The position numbers were made by a program, and so were the translations under genes. Of a stretch of DNA of 64,000 nt, positions 8,671 through 20,693 are shown piece by piece. The DNA is from Streptomyces buecherae (GTDB lineage Bacteria > Actinomycetota > Actinomycetes > Streptomycetales > Streptomycetaceae): the NCBI RefSeq assembly GCF_014295035.1, contig NZ_CP060404.1:6302501-6366500 (forward strand), read 5' to 3'. The notes beneath the pieces were generated by a model, which was not told the DNA's origin, did no database searches, and worked only from the letters and a program-made list of their open reading frames with translations. How positions within the stretch are numbered: position 1 is the stretch's first letter; every line of letters starts with the position of its first letter.

Positions 8671-9620
8671 CAGATCAGCAGCCCTGTCCGGATCGGCTCC
8701 GCGGCGTCCGCGGCGTGCGGGTGGATGTGGTCGTGGCCGGGCAGCGCGTGCTGACCGACCGCCTTGGGCGGCGGCCCGTCGTGCGCCACGCAGCCGTCGC
8801 GCAAGACCACGGCCCGGTCGATCAGGGGCTCGAGGGGCCCCAGCTCGTGCAGGACGAGGAGCACCGTGGTGCCCCGCGCGACCTGCTGGCGCAGCGCGTC
8901 CGCCAGCACCTGCTGGCTGGCCAGGTCCACGCCGGCCATCGGCTCGTCCATGATCAGCAGCTCCGGCTCGCCGGCCAGCGCGCGGGCGATCAGCACCCGC
9001 TGGTGCTGGCCGCCGGAGAGCGCGTTGACCGAGTCCTTGGCCCGGTCGGCCATGCCGACCAGCTCCAGGGCGCGGTCCACGGCGGCCCGGTCGCCCCGGC
9101 CCGGCCAGCGCAGCTTCGTACGGGCCAGCCGGCCGGCGGAGACCACCTCGCGCACGGTGGCCGGAACGCCGCTGGCGGCCGTGGTGCGCTGCGGCATGTA
9201 GCCGACGCGCGCCCACTGCCGAAAACGCCGTCGCGGGGTGCCGAACAGCTCCAACTCGCCACCGGTGAGCGGCACCTGCCCGACCAGGGCGCGCACCATC
9301 GTGGACTTGCCCGAACCGTTGGCGCCGAGCAGCGCGACCACCTCGCCGCGGCGGACCGTCAGGTCCACGCCGCGCAGCACCGGCCGCGAGCCGAGCGAGG
9401 CACGCGCCTGGCGCACCACCACGACAGGCTCTCCGCGCTCGCGGGCCGCCGCTTTCGTGTCGCCCGCCGCGGGTCCCGACGCGGGTCCCGGCTCGTCGCC
9501 CGGGCGCGCGGCCTCGGGGCCCGTGGCCGACGGGCCCGCCGGGTCCGACCGCTGGGTCGTGGACCGTCCGGCCGCGCCGGGTATGTCCCCGGCGGGCCCT
9601 TCGCTTCGCTCGCTCGCCAC
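8670..9620 (-). CDS. znuC: Zinc ABC transporter ATP-binding protein
   Basis: 316 aa. Walker A is GANGSGKST (99-107), ABC signature NALSGGQHQR, Walker B ELLIMDEP, H-loop VLLVLHEL. An unusually long, Pro/Ala/Gly-rich N-terminal extension of about 62 residues precedes the ATPase core and is probably disordered. The GTG start has a GGAGG site seven bases upstream. The C terminus is His-rich (HALPGHDHIHPHAADA), fitting a zinc system. Confidence 0.92.
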   Translation of the reverse strand: MASERSEGPAGDIPGAAGRSTTQRSDPAGPSATGPEAARPGDEPGPASGPAAGDTKAAARERGEPVVVVRQARASLGSRPVLRGVDLTVRRGEVVALLGANGSGKSTMVRALVGQVPLTGGELELFGTPRRRFRQWARVGYMPQRTTAASGVPATVREVVSAGRLARTKLRWPGRGDRAAVDRALELVGMADRAKDSVNALSGGQHQRVLIARALAGEPELLIMDEPMAGVDLASQQVLADALRQQVARGTTVLLVLHELGPLEPLIDRAVVLRDGCVAHDGPPPKAVGQHALPGHDHIHPHAADAAEPIRTGLLI

Positions 9621-9799
9621 GCCTGCCTCCGCTTTACTCGCTGGTCGTACTGGTCGCCGTAGGGGTGCGCGCCGGGTGACGCGCCAGGGTGCGCGGGACG
9701 CGCCTCACGCGGCGGCACGGGCGCCGGTGGCGCCCGGCGCGCCGGGGGCGTGCGGGACGCCCCGGGGAATCGCCTCGCCGGGCCGGCGGTCCGGGCGGC

Positions 9800-10819
9800 T
9801 CATCGCGCGCCGAGCGCCTGCTTGAGGGCGGCGAGGTTGGCCCGCATGACCTCGAAGTAGTCGTCGCCCTTGGACTTGTCGTTGATGCCCTCGATGGGGT
9901 CGAGGACGCCTGTCTTGAGGCCGGTGTCCTCGGCGACGGTCTTGGCGCCCTTGTTGCTGGCGAGCGTCTCGAAGAAGACCGTGCTGACCTTCTCCTCCTT
10001 GGCGATCTCCTGGATCTCCTTGATGCGGGCCGGGCTGGCCTCGGCCTCGGGGGAGACGCCGGAGATCCCCTCCTGGTCCAGGCCGTAGCGCTCGGCGAGG
10101 TAGCCGAAGGCCGCGTGGGTGGTGATGAAGGTGTCGGTGGTGCGGTTCTTGAGGCCGGCCGTGAACTCCTTGTCGAGCGCGGTCAGCTTCGTGACCAGCG
10201 CGTCGGTGTTCTTCTGGAAGTCGGCTCGGTGGTCGGGGTACGCCTCGGCGAGCTTCTTGTTCAGGCCCTTGGCGACCTCGGCGTACTTGGTGGGGTCGAG
10301 CCAGACGTGCGGGTCACCGCCGGCCTCGCCGCCGTGGTCGTGGTCACCCTCGTGTTCGTGCCCGCCCTCGTGCTCGCCTTCGGCGTGGTCGTGGCCCTCG
10401 TCGCCGTGGTCGTGGCCCTCGTGGTCGTGGCCGTGCTCACTGGCGCCGTGTTTCTCCAGCGAGGTGAGCGTGGCGGCGTCCACCTTGTGCTTGGCCTCGG
10501 ACTGGCCGACCGCCTCGTCCACGGCGGGCTGGAGCCCCTTGAGGTAGACGACGACGTCGGCCTTGCTCAGGTCGCCGACCTGGCGGGGCTTGAGCTCCAG
10601 GTCGTGCGGTTCGACGCCGGGCTTGGTGAGGGTGTCAACGCGGACGTCCGCGTCGCCGATGATCTGCTTGGCCAGGAACTCCATCGGATAGAACGACGCC
10701 ACGACCTGCGGCTTCCCATCCTTGTCGGAGGCGCCCGAGCAGGCGGAGAGCGTGCCCAGCGAGAGCGCGGTGGCGCCGGCTATCGCGGTACCGGTCAGGA
10801 GGCGTCGTCGTACGTTCAT
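9800..10819 (-). CDS. znuA: Zinc-binding lipoprotein of the ABC importer
   Basis: 339 aa cluster A-I solute-binding protein. Lipoprotein signal with lipobox LSAC near residue 26; mature part has the metal ligands of ZnuA/TroA proteins (PHDLELKPRQVGDL, DPHVWLDP, THAAFGYLAERYGL) and a roughly 45-residue His/Asp/Glu/Gly loop (many HDHEG units) that is characteristic of zinc-specific members. Three in-frame ATGs occur (10834, 10828, 10819); I prefer 10819, since a promoter reading TTGACA-17-TGAAAA would start transcription right there, and two Zur-like boxes overlap it. Confidence 0.93.
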   Translation of the reverse strand: MNVRRRLLTGTAIAGATALSLGTLSACSGASDKDGKPQVVASFYPMEFLAKQIIGDADVRVDTLTKPGVEPHDLELKPRQVGDLSKADVVVYLKGLQPAVDEAVGQSEAKHKVDAATLTSLEKHGASEHGHDHEGHDHGDEGHDHAEGEHEGGHEHEGDHDHGGEAGGDPHVWLDPTKYAEVAKGLNKKLAEAYPDHRADFQKNTDALVTKLTALDKEFTAGLKNRTTDTFITTHAAFGYLAERYGLDQEGISGVSPEAEASPARIKEIQEIAKEEKVSTVFFETLASNKGAKTVAEDTGLKTGVLDPIEGINDKSKGDDYFEVMRANLAALKQALGAR

Positions 10820-10833
10820 GACAGTCATTTTCA
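10819..10833 (-). promoter_or_regulatory. Zur-like box 1 (overlaps the -10 region of znuA)
   Basis: TGACAGTCATTTTCA matches the Zur consensus I know (TGAAAATGATTTTCA) at 12 of 15 positions. It covers the proposed -10 element and start codon of znuA. Confidence 0.65.
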
Positions 10834-10840
10834 ACTAAAC

Positions 10841-10855
10841 TGGAAACGATTGTCA
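10841..10855 (-). promoter_or_regulatory. Zur-like box 2 (overlaps the -35 region of znuA)
   Basis: TGGAAACGATTGTCA matches the same consensus at 12 of 15 positions. Its centre is 22 bp (two helical turns) from box 1 and it overlaps the TTGACA -35 element (10851-10856 read on the minus strand). Confidence 0.65.
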
Positions 10856-10892
10856 ACAAGACTGGTTGAAGGTTGTCAGACCCGGAACCGAT

Positions 10893-10923
10893 TTGATCCC
10901 AGGGGTGTCGCCGCCGGTAATCT
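10893..10923 (+). promoter_or_regulatory. Candidate glyS promoter
   Basis: TTGATC at 10893-10898 and TAATCT at 10918-10923 with a 19-bp spacer, about 80 bp before the glyS start. Spacing is one base longer than ideal. Confidence 0.4.
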
Positions 10924-11003
10924 GGGGCTTTCGCTGGGGCGCGCGGGCGAGTACCCGGCGGACCCCGCACTGACCGCTTCGTCGTCGTAATGAAGAGAGC
11001 ACC

Positions 11004-12386
<1,383 letters not shown>

Positions 12387-12421
12387 GCCCCGCACACCCC
12401 TTTTCCGGTCGTGCGACCGTG

Positions 12422-12455
12422 ACGCCGGGCCGACCCTCTCGTCGGCCCGGCGTTT
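12422..12455 (+). terminator. glyS terminator hairpin
   Basis: Perfect 13-bp stem, ACGCCGGGCCGAC and GTCGGCCCGGCGT, around the loop CCTCTC, followed by TT. Located 36 bp behind the glyS stop. Confidence 0.8.
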
Positions 12456-12710
12456 CGCGTGCGGGGAAGGGTGGTCCGGGACGAGATATCGGGTGCGATC
12501 ACATGTGGGTCGCACGTGCGCCCATGGGACCACGGTGCGCGCGATTGATTTTCGCCGCTCCCTCGCGTGGGCCCTTACGGTCGATAGCAAGGGAAGCCGA
12601 AATCTCCTCGGCAGACTCCTGGGATCGGAGACCGGTGGCGCACTGCAACCAGACGCCATCGAAGTCCCCGACAGCCGCACATTGTTCACCTCAATCGCCC
12701 GAGCCCTGAC
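12456..12710. other. Gap behind glyS with weak signals
   Basis: No confident gene. An 80-codon frame from 12493 and a 97-codon frame from 12419 are open on the plus strand but have mixed third-position composition; neither shows a motif. A TACGGT hexamer at 12576-12581 could be a -10 box for the small frame that follows. Confidence 0.35.
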
Positions 12711-12884
12711 TTGGACGTCCTCACGTCCGTACTGAGCCCAGCCATCGCCGTCCCCGACGAAGGGGGCTCGCCCACGCGAAACCGTGAGGGGGACGCGAAT
12801 GCGGACCCGCTGCGCACCGCGTACTCGGATCGTTTCGAGATCGACGAGAGCGGGGCGCGCTCGCGCGTACGGAACGCGCCGTGA
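12711..12884 (+). CDS. Possible small protein, unknown function
   Basis: A 57-codon frame beginning at TTG (LDVLTSVLSPAIAVPDEGGS) and ending in ESGARSRVRNAP. Roughly 85 percent of its codons end in G or C, the strong Streptomyces coding signature, while the two alternative frames do not sustain this. No recognised domain, no membrane segment; the second half is charged. The start is weak (TTG, no clear ribosome site), so it could instead be the 3' end of a decayed gene. Upstream of it in the same frame the codon bias is lost. Confidence 0.4.
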   Translation: MDVLTSVLSPAIAVPDEGGSPTRNREGDANADPLRTAYSDRFEIDESGARSRVRNAP

Positions 12885-12968
12885 CGGGCGGCGGCTCCGA
12901 CCAGCAGCCCGCCCGGAGCCCCGGCGCTCCGGAGGCAGCCGCGCCGCGCGGGCGCGCTTGCCACCCCC

Positions 12969-14471
12969 TCACCGCACCACCCGCGGCAACCGCAGACTCA
13001 GCACCGCGGTGACCGCGATCGTGGCGAGTTGGACCAGCAGCGTGGTGATCAGGGCGTCGCGCATGCCCACCGAGGCCGCGCGGGAGAGGAAGAGGGTGCC
13101 GAGGGTGGCGACGCCCAGGGCCAGGGCGGATTGTTGGGTGGTCACCATGACGCCGCTGCCGACGCCGGCCCGGTCGCTCGGCACGTCCGCGAGGACGATG
13201 CGGAAGAGCACCGGCAACTGGAGGGCCTGGCCGACGCCGGCCAGGACGAGGCCGGGGGCGAGGGCCGGGATGCCGGTGTCCGGCCAGCCGCGGGCGACGG
13301 TCAGCAGGAAGACGCCGATGCCCAGGCCCTGGATCAGCGCGCCGACCGTGATCACCCGGCTGCCGTACCGGCCCACCAGGCGCGGGCCGGCCAGCGAGAC
13401 CGCGAAGAACGCCACCGCCATGGGGACGAGGGCGAGCCCGGCGGCCACCGGCCCGTAGTCCATGCCCTGCTGGAGGGCGACCGCGATGACGAACATGAAG
13501 CCACCGAAGCCGATCGAGAAGGGCACCACCAGCACGAGGCCGCGGCTCAGGCCGGGCAGCGCGAACAGGCTCGGCGGTACCAGCGGCACCTCGCCGGCCC
13601 GGTCGGCCCGGCGTTCGACGGCGTAGAAGACGGCGGCGACCACGGGGAACGAGCCGAGCAGCAGCCACGTCCACAGCGGCCAGCCGGCCGCCCGGCCCTC
13701 GGTCAGCGGCAGCAGTAGGGTGATCAGGGAGAGGGCGAGCAGCAGGGTGCCGGGGATGTCCACGGTGGTGGGCCGGTCCGAGCGGGTCTCGGGCACCGTA
13801 CGCACGGCCAGGGCGAGGCCGATCAGCGCGACCGGCACGTTCACCAGGAACACCATGCGCCAACCGGTGCCCCAGAGGTCGGCGGCGACCAGGACGCCGC
13901 CCAGGATCTGCCCGGCCACCATGGACAGCCCCGCCGTCGCCCCGTACAGGCCGATCGCGCGGGCGCGGCGCTGGCCGGCGGTGGTGGCGTGGATGGTGGC
14001 CAGCACCTGCGGCAGCATGAACGCGGCGGCGGCGCCCTGTGCCACCCGGGCCGCCACCAGGCTCCACGCGCTGGGGGCGAGGCCGCAGGCCAGCGAGGTG
14101 ATACCGAAGGCCGCCATGCCCGCGATGAAGAGCCTGCGGCGGCCGAACATGTCGCCGAGCCGTCCGCCGAGCACCAGGAGCACCGCGTAGGCGACGCCGT
14201 ATCCGGCGACGACGAGTTCGAGGACGGCGGGGCCGGCGTGCAGGTCGTGGTCCATCGCCGGCAGGGCGACGTTGACGATGAAGAAGTCGATCAGCGGCAG
14301 GGCCGCGCCGAGCAGCACGGTGAACAGCCCGAGCCCGCTGAGCGCGGCCGGGCCTGCGCCGGGGCCCGTGCCGGCCGGCCGTGGCGGGTCGGCCGTGGCG
14401 GACGCGGACGCGGAGGCGGAGGCGGGAACGGGGGAGATGAGGTTGGCGGATCGCACTCGGGTCAGGTTCAC
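12969..14471 (-). CDS. DHA2-type (14-TM) MFS drug exporter
   Basis: 500 aa. After a ~45-residue Ala/Ser/Pro-rich N terminus come about 14 hydrophobic helices. Family marks are helix 1 LPLIDFFIVNVALPAM (motif D1 position), the loop 2-3 motif GGRLGDMFGRRR, and the motif C-like stretch GATAGLSMVAGQILGG in helix 5. Likely a proton-coupled efflux pump for a toxic organic compound. Divergent from the MmyB-like regulator, 101 bp apart, with a repeat-rich gap; regulation by that neighbour is inferred. Confidence 0.88.
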   Translation of the reverse strand: MNLTRVRSANLISPVPASASASASATADPPRPAGTGPGAGPAALSGLGLFTVLLGAALPLIDFFIVNVALPAMDHDLHAGPAVLELVVAGYGVAYAVLLVLGGRLGDMFGRRRLFIAGMAAFGITSLACGLAPSAWSLVAARVAQGAAAAFMLPQVLATIHATTAGQRRARAIGLYGATAGLSMVAGQILGGVLVAADLWGTGWRMVFLVNVPVALIGLALAVRTVPETRSDRPTTVDIPGTLLLALSLITLLLPLTEGRAAGWPLWTWLLLGSFPVVAAVFYAVERRADRAGEVPLVPPSLFALPGLSRGLVLVVPFSIGFGGFMFVIAVALQQGMDYGPVAAGLALVPMAVAFFAVSLAGPRLVGRYGSRVITVGALIQGLGIGVFLLTVARGWPDTGIPALAPGLVLAGVGQALQLPVLFRIVLADVPSDRAGVGSGVMVTTQQSALALGVATLGTLFLSRAASVGMRDALITTLLVQLATIAVTAVLSLRLPRVVR

Positions 14472-14497
14472 GGGTACGACGATCGCGCGGCCCGTAG

Positions 14498-14540
14498 CCA
14501 GGTACCAGAGTCTCCTTATCCTGGTATCGACAGTACCTGG
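14498..14540. promoter_or_regulatory. Nested inverted repeats in the exporter/regulator divergent gap
   Basis: CCAGGTAC (14498-14505) and GTACCTGG (14533-14540) are perfect 8-bp inverted repeats. Inside them lies a second pair, TACCAG and CTGGTA, separated by 12 nt. This is a credible operator for the divergent helix-turn-helix protein. Confidence 0.55.
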
Positions 14541-14572
14541 AAAGTGGATCTCCCATCCCGCACCCTGGAGAC

Positions 14573-15448
14573 ATGATGACGACCGGGCGGGCCGAGCACC
14601 ACGACGTACGGCGCGGCGAACTCGCGGCCTTCCTGCGGAGCAGGCGCGAGCGCGTCGTGCCCGAGCAGGTGGGGCTGCCGCGCGGCCGTCGGCGGCGCAC
14701 TCCGGGGCTGCGCCGCGAGGAGGTGGCGCAGCTCTCGGCGGTGGGCGTGACCTGGTACACGTGGCTTGAGCAGGGACGCGACATCCACGTCTCGGCGCAG
14801 GTGCTCGACGCCATCGCGCGGGCGCTGCTGCTCGACCCCAACGAGCGCGAGCACCTGTTCACGCTCGCGGGGGTGGCCGACCCGGCGCCGGGGACCGAGT
14901 GCGCCACCGTCTCCGACCCGATCCGGACGTTGCTGCGGCAGCTCGAACCCATCCCGGCGTGCGTGCAGAACAGCCGCTACGACCTGCTGGCGTACAACCG
15001 TACGTACGGCAATCTCCTGTGTGACCTGGACTCCCTGGCCCCGCAGGAGCGCAACTGCATGTGGTTGGCCTTCACGCACCCGGGCTGGGAGCGGGGGCTG
15101 GTGGACCGGGAGGAGGTGATCCGGGCGATGGCGGCCAAGTTCCGTTCGGCGATGGCCGAGCACATCGCGGAGCCGGCCTGGAAGCACATGCTCGGGCGGC
15201 TCCAGGAGGCGTCACCCGAGTTCCGGGAGATCTGGGAGCGGCACGAGGTGATGCGCACGACGCCGGGCCGCACCAAGCGCTTCCTCAACACCCACGTGGG
15301 GCTGCTGCACCTCGACTACCAGATCATGTGGCTCGGCCCACGCCAGGGCCCGCGCATGATCACGTACGTGCCGGCCGACGCGGAGTCCCGGGCGCGGCTG
15401 GAGCGGCTCCACGAGCTGACGCTCGCGCGACAGGTCGCGACGGCCTGA
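14573..15448 (+). CDS. XRE-type regulator with MmyB-like ligand-binding domain
   Basis: 291 aa. N-terminal helix-turn-helix (about 12-85) with the subfamily hallmark GLRREEVAQLSAVGVTWYTW; the rest (about 105-285) is the MmyB-like PAS-fold domain (NRYDLLAYN-type stretch SRYDLLAYNRTYGNLL), which in relatives binds fatty acids. The start could be either of two adjacent ATGs (14573 or 14576). Divergent from a DHA2 exporter, a common genomic pairing in which the regulator controls the pump. Confidence 0.87.
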   Translation: MMTTGRAEHHDVRRGELAAFLRSRRERVVPEQVGLPRGRRRRTPGLRREEVAQLSAVGVTWYTWLEQGRDIHVSAQVLDAIARALLLDPNEREHLFTLAGVADPAPGTECATVSDPIRTLLRQLEPIPACVQNSRYDLLAYNRTYGNLLCDLDSLAPQERNCMWLAFTHPGWERGLVDREEVIRAMAAKFRSAMAEHIAEPAWKHMLGRLQEASPEFREIWERHEVMRTTPGRTKRFLNTHVGLLHLDYQIMWLGPRQGPRMITYVPADAESRARLERLHELTLARQVATA

Positions 15449-15715
15449 CCGGACGGATCGGCCCGACCGGCCTGTTCGCCCTCGGTGGCCCAAGCGGCCC
15501 GGGCCGCCCGGATGGCGGTGGCGCGGGGGAACCCGCGCGGTCGTCGGGCACGGACGCGGGCACCGCCGGCGGACCGGGGTCGGCGGGCGGGATGGTCGGG
15601 CGCCGCGGTGCCGCGCGCCGATGGGGGACAATAAGAGGTCTGCCATCCGCTGCCCGAGTACCCGCAGCGCCCCCGGCACCCTGAGCACCACGAGAACCGG
15701 AAGGACGCGTCCTAG

Positions 15716-16951
15716 ATGACCGCCGAGACCCAGCCGCTGTACGTCGGTACGCACGCGGTGGTGCCCCCGGTGATCCTCGCCCCCATGGCGGGTATCACCA
15801 ACGCGCCCTTCCGCACCCTGTGCCGGGAGTTCTCCGGCGGCAAGGGCCTGTTCGTCAGCGAGATGATCACCACGCGGGCGCTGGTCGAGCGGGACGCGAA
15901 GACGATGCGGCTGATCCACTTCGACGGCACCGAGAAGCCGCGGTCCATCCAGTTGTACGGCGTGGACCCGGCGACCGTCGGCAAGGCGGTCCGGATGATC
16001 GTGGACGAGGGGCTGGCCGACCACATCGACCTGAACTTCGGCTGCCCGGTGCCGAAGGTGACGCGCAAGGGCGGCGGCTCGGCGCTGCCGTACAAGCGCA
16101 ACCTGTTGCGGGCGATCCTGCGCGAGGCCGTCGCCGGGGCCGGCGAGCTGCCGGTGACCATGAAGATGCGCAAGGGCATCGACGACGACCACCTGACCTA
16201 CCTGGACGCCGGGCGGATCGCGGTGCAGGAGGGGGTGCGGGCCGTCGCGCTGCACGGCCGCACCGCCGCGCAGCACTACGGCGGCGAGGCCGACTGGTCG
16301 GCCATCGCGCGGCTCAAGGAGGCGGTGCCGGAGATCCCGGTGCTGGGCAACGGGGACATCTGGTCGGCGGATGACGCGCTGCGGATGATGCGGAAGACCG
16401 GCTGCGACGGGGTCGTCGTGGGGCGCGGCTGCCTGGGGCGGCCATGGCTGTTCGGCGACCTGGTGGCCGCCTTCGCCCAGCCGACGACACCCGGTGCCAC
16501 CTTGGGCGGCGACGGCGCCGCGCAGGCGCCTTCCGAGGCCGGCGGCGGCGCCGCGTGGGCGGCCCTGACGCGGGGCCCGCGGGGGTCGGCCGCGCCCACG
16601 TTGCGCGAGGTCACGCGGGTGATGCTGCGCCATGCGGAGCTGCTGGGGGAGTGGCTTGAGGACGAGTCGCGCGGCGTCATCGACTTCCGTAAGCACGTGG
16701 CCTGGTACACCAAGGGCTTCTCGATCGGCTCGGAGCTGCGGAGGCGGCTCGCCGTCGCCTCCTCGCTGGCCGAGTTGGCCGCTCTGATGAGCGAAATGGA
16801 CCTCGACCAGCCCTGGCCTGCGGGTGCGGACGGTCCCCGGGGCCGTACGTCTGGCCGAAACCGCGTGGTTCTGCCGGACGGGTGGCTCAATGATCCCTAC
16901 GACCGGGCCGAAATCGGGGCCGAGGCCGAATTGGATACCTCCGGTGGCTGA
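15716..16951 (+). CDS. dusB: tRNA-dihydrouridine synthase
   Basis: 411 aa FMN-dependent enzyme reducing uridines in tRNA D-loops. TIM-barrel signatures: APMAGITNAPFR (22-33), DLNFGCPVPKV with catalytic C110, VTMKMRKGIDD, and the FMN phosphate site PVLGNGDIWSADDA. A low-complexity insert of about 40 residues (257-297, Gly/Ala/Pro) interrupts the C-terminal part and is absent from most homologues. A GACAAT -10-like box lies at 15627-15632, some 80 bases before the ATG. Confidence 0.93.
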   Translation: MTAETQPLYVGTHAVVPPVILAPMAGITNAPFRTLCREFSGGKGLFVSEMITTRALVERDAKTMRLIHFDGTEKPRSIQLYGVDPATVGKAVRMIVDEGLADHIDLNFGCPVPKVTRKGGGSALPYKRNLLRAILREAVAGAGELPVTMKMRKGIDDDHLTYLDAGRIAVQEGVRAVALHGRTAAQHYGGEADWSAIARLKEAVPEIPVLGNGDIWSADDALRMMRKTGCDGVVVGRGCLGRPWLFGDLVAAFAQPTTPGATLGGDGAAQAPSEAGGGAAWAALTRGPRGSAAPTLREVTRVMLRHAELLGEWLEDESRGVIDFRKHVAWYTKGFSIGSELRRRLAVASSLAELAALMSEMDLDQPWPAGADGPRGRTSGRNRVVLPDGWLNDPYDRAEIGAEAELDTSGG

Positions 16952-17395
16952 CGAGCCCCGGTTTGGGGGCGTGATTCTCGCCACGTGTGATCGGTAGTTT
17001 GCTCAAATGAGCATGCTCATTTGAAGATCCATTTACCCTTCTGAGCGCGCACACCTCTCCAATGCGTGGCACTGAGTGCCACCCCTGCTGTCTTCGACAG
17101 TCATACGGATGGCGGCTCTCCGCTTGTGGCTCCTCGCTGCCCGTGTCCAGAATCGATCCACGCGGGAGTCTTGTGTTCGGAACCTGAACGCGGAACCACG
17201 GCTTTCGGCATCCCGATGGATCACAGGTCTCGTGGTGTGGATCACTTTCGATCTCGTGGCGGCCGGCCAGTTACGGCCGAATGTCCGCCGAGTGGACGTA
17301 CCCATGCACCTTCGATCTGGGTACGCTCCCCGCCGTCAGGGCAGCCGTCCTCCGGGCCCACATCCCGGGGGTACCTCAGCGAGGTGTCGAGAACC
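16952..17395. other. 444-bp leader region of ppdK
   Basis: No supported gene; the frame open from 17066 joins ppdK but lacks family similarity. The stretch holds a 22-bp perfect palindrome (listed separately), an imperfect direct repeat of TGGATCAC (about 17218 and 17238), and the small palindrome CTGTCTTCGACAG near 17091. Base composition is less GC-rich than the neighbouring genes, fitting a regulatory leader. Confidence 0.5.
17003..17024. promoter_or_regulatory. 22-bp perfect palindrome upstream of ppdK
   Basis: TCAAATGAGCA is followed directly by its exact reverse complement TGCTCATTTGA. The left part overlaps a second palindrome (TGCTCA-AA-TGAGCA), so the half-site TGAGCA occurs three times in alternating orientation. 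It lies 51 bp after the dusB stop and 371 bp before ppdK. Confidence 0.7.
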
Positions 17396-20128
<2,733 letters not shown>

Positions 20129-20138
20129 CCCCCTGAGC

Positions 20139-20157
20139 GGGCCCGTTCCGCGGGCCC
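20139..20157 (+). terminator. ppdK hairpin 1
   Basis: GGGCCCG and CGGGCCC pair over 7 bp around TTCCG, 10 bp after the ppdK stop. Short stem, no T-run. Confidence 0.4.
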
Positions 20158-20160
20158 AAG

Positions 20161-20198
20161 CCGTCGGCGGCCGGTGCACGAACACCGGCCGTCGACGG
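20161..20198 (+). terminator. ppdK hairpin 2
   Basis: CGGCCGGTG pairs with CACCGGCCG around a 6-nt loop, and flanking CCGTCG/CGACGG extend the stem to 15 bp with one mismatch. Stronger than hairpin 1. Confidence 0.65.
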
Positions 20199-20693
20199 TC
20201 ACCAGCGACGAGCACACGCACCACAACGTCCTCGCGGGCCAGGCCAGGCGAGGGCCACATACCACCGGAAGCCGTCCCCGTCGTAGCGGGGAACGCGTCG
20301 GGGACACCCACCCTCACCCCCCGGCGCTCGCTCTCCTCGCCGTAGGCGGACTACGGCGGGGGCACGGCTCCGGCATACGAAAGGGGGCGGCGCCTTGTGC
20401 GAGGCGCCGCCCCCTACTACTCCCCCCACGGGAGCCGTTGCCGCCGACCAGATGTGCGGCGGCAACTGATGCTCAACGGCCTTGCGGCGCCCGTTACCCC
20501 CCACGGGAACGAGCAATCCGGCCTGAGCACCCACCGGGAAAATGCCCCTGCCTTTTCCCACGTCCCAGCATTCCGGTTGGACATGTTGGAGCGCGACCCG
20601 TTTCAACTCTGGCCAAAAGGGCGTGGTAACTGCTCGTGTTGGGGTGCATACTCAGGGATTGGGGGAACTACGGATGCCACATGTGGGGGTTTA
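20199..20693. other. Gap between ppdK and the ArsR-like regulator
   Basis: No supported gene. Contains a perfect 14-bp hairpin at 20382-20415 (listed) and otherwise unstructured sequence. Frames open here lack a sustained third-position GC bias. Confidence 0.45.
20382..20415. terminator. Perfect 14-bp hairpin, probable bidirectional terminator
   Basis: AGGGGGCGGCGCCT and AGGCGCCGCCCCCT pair completely around TGTGCG. It separates the ppdK unit from the next gene. Confidence 0.7.
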
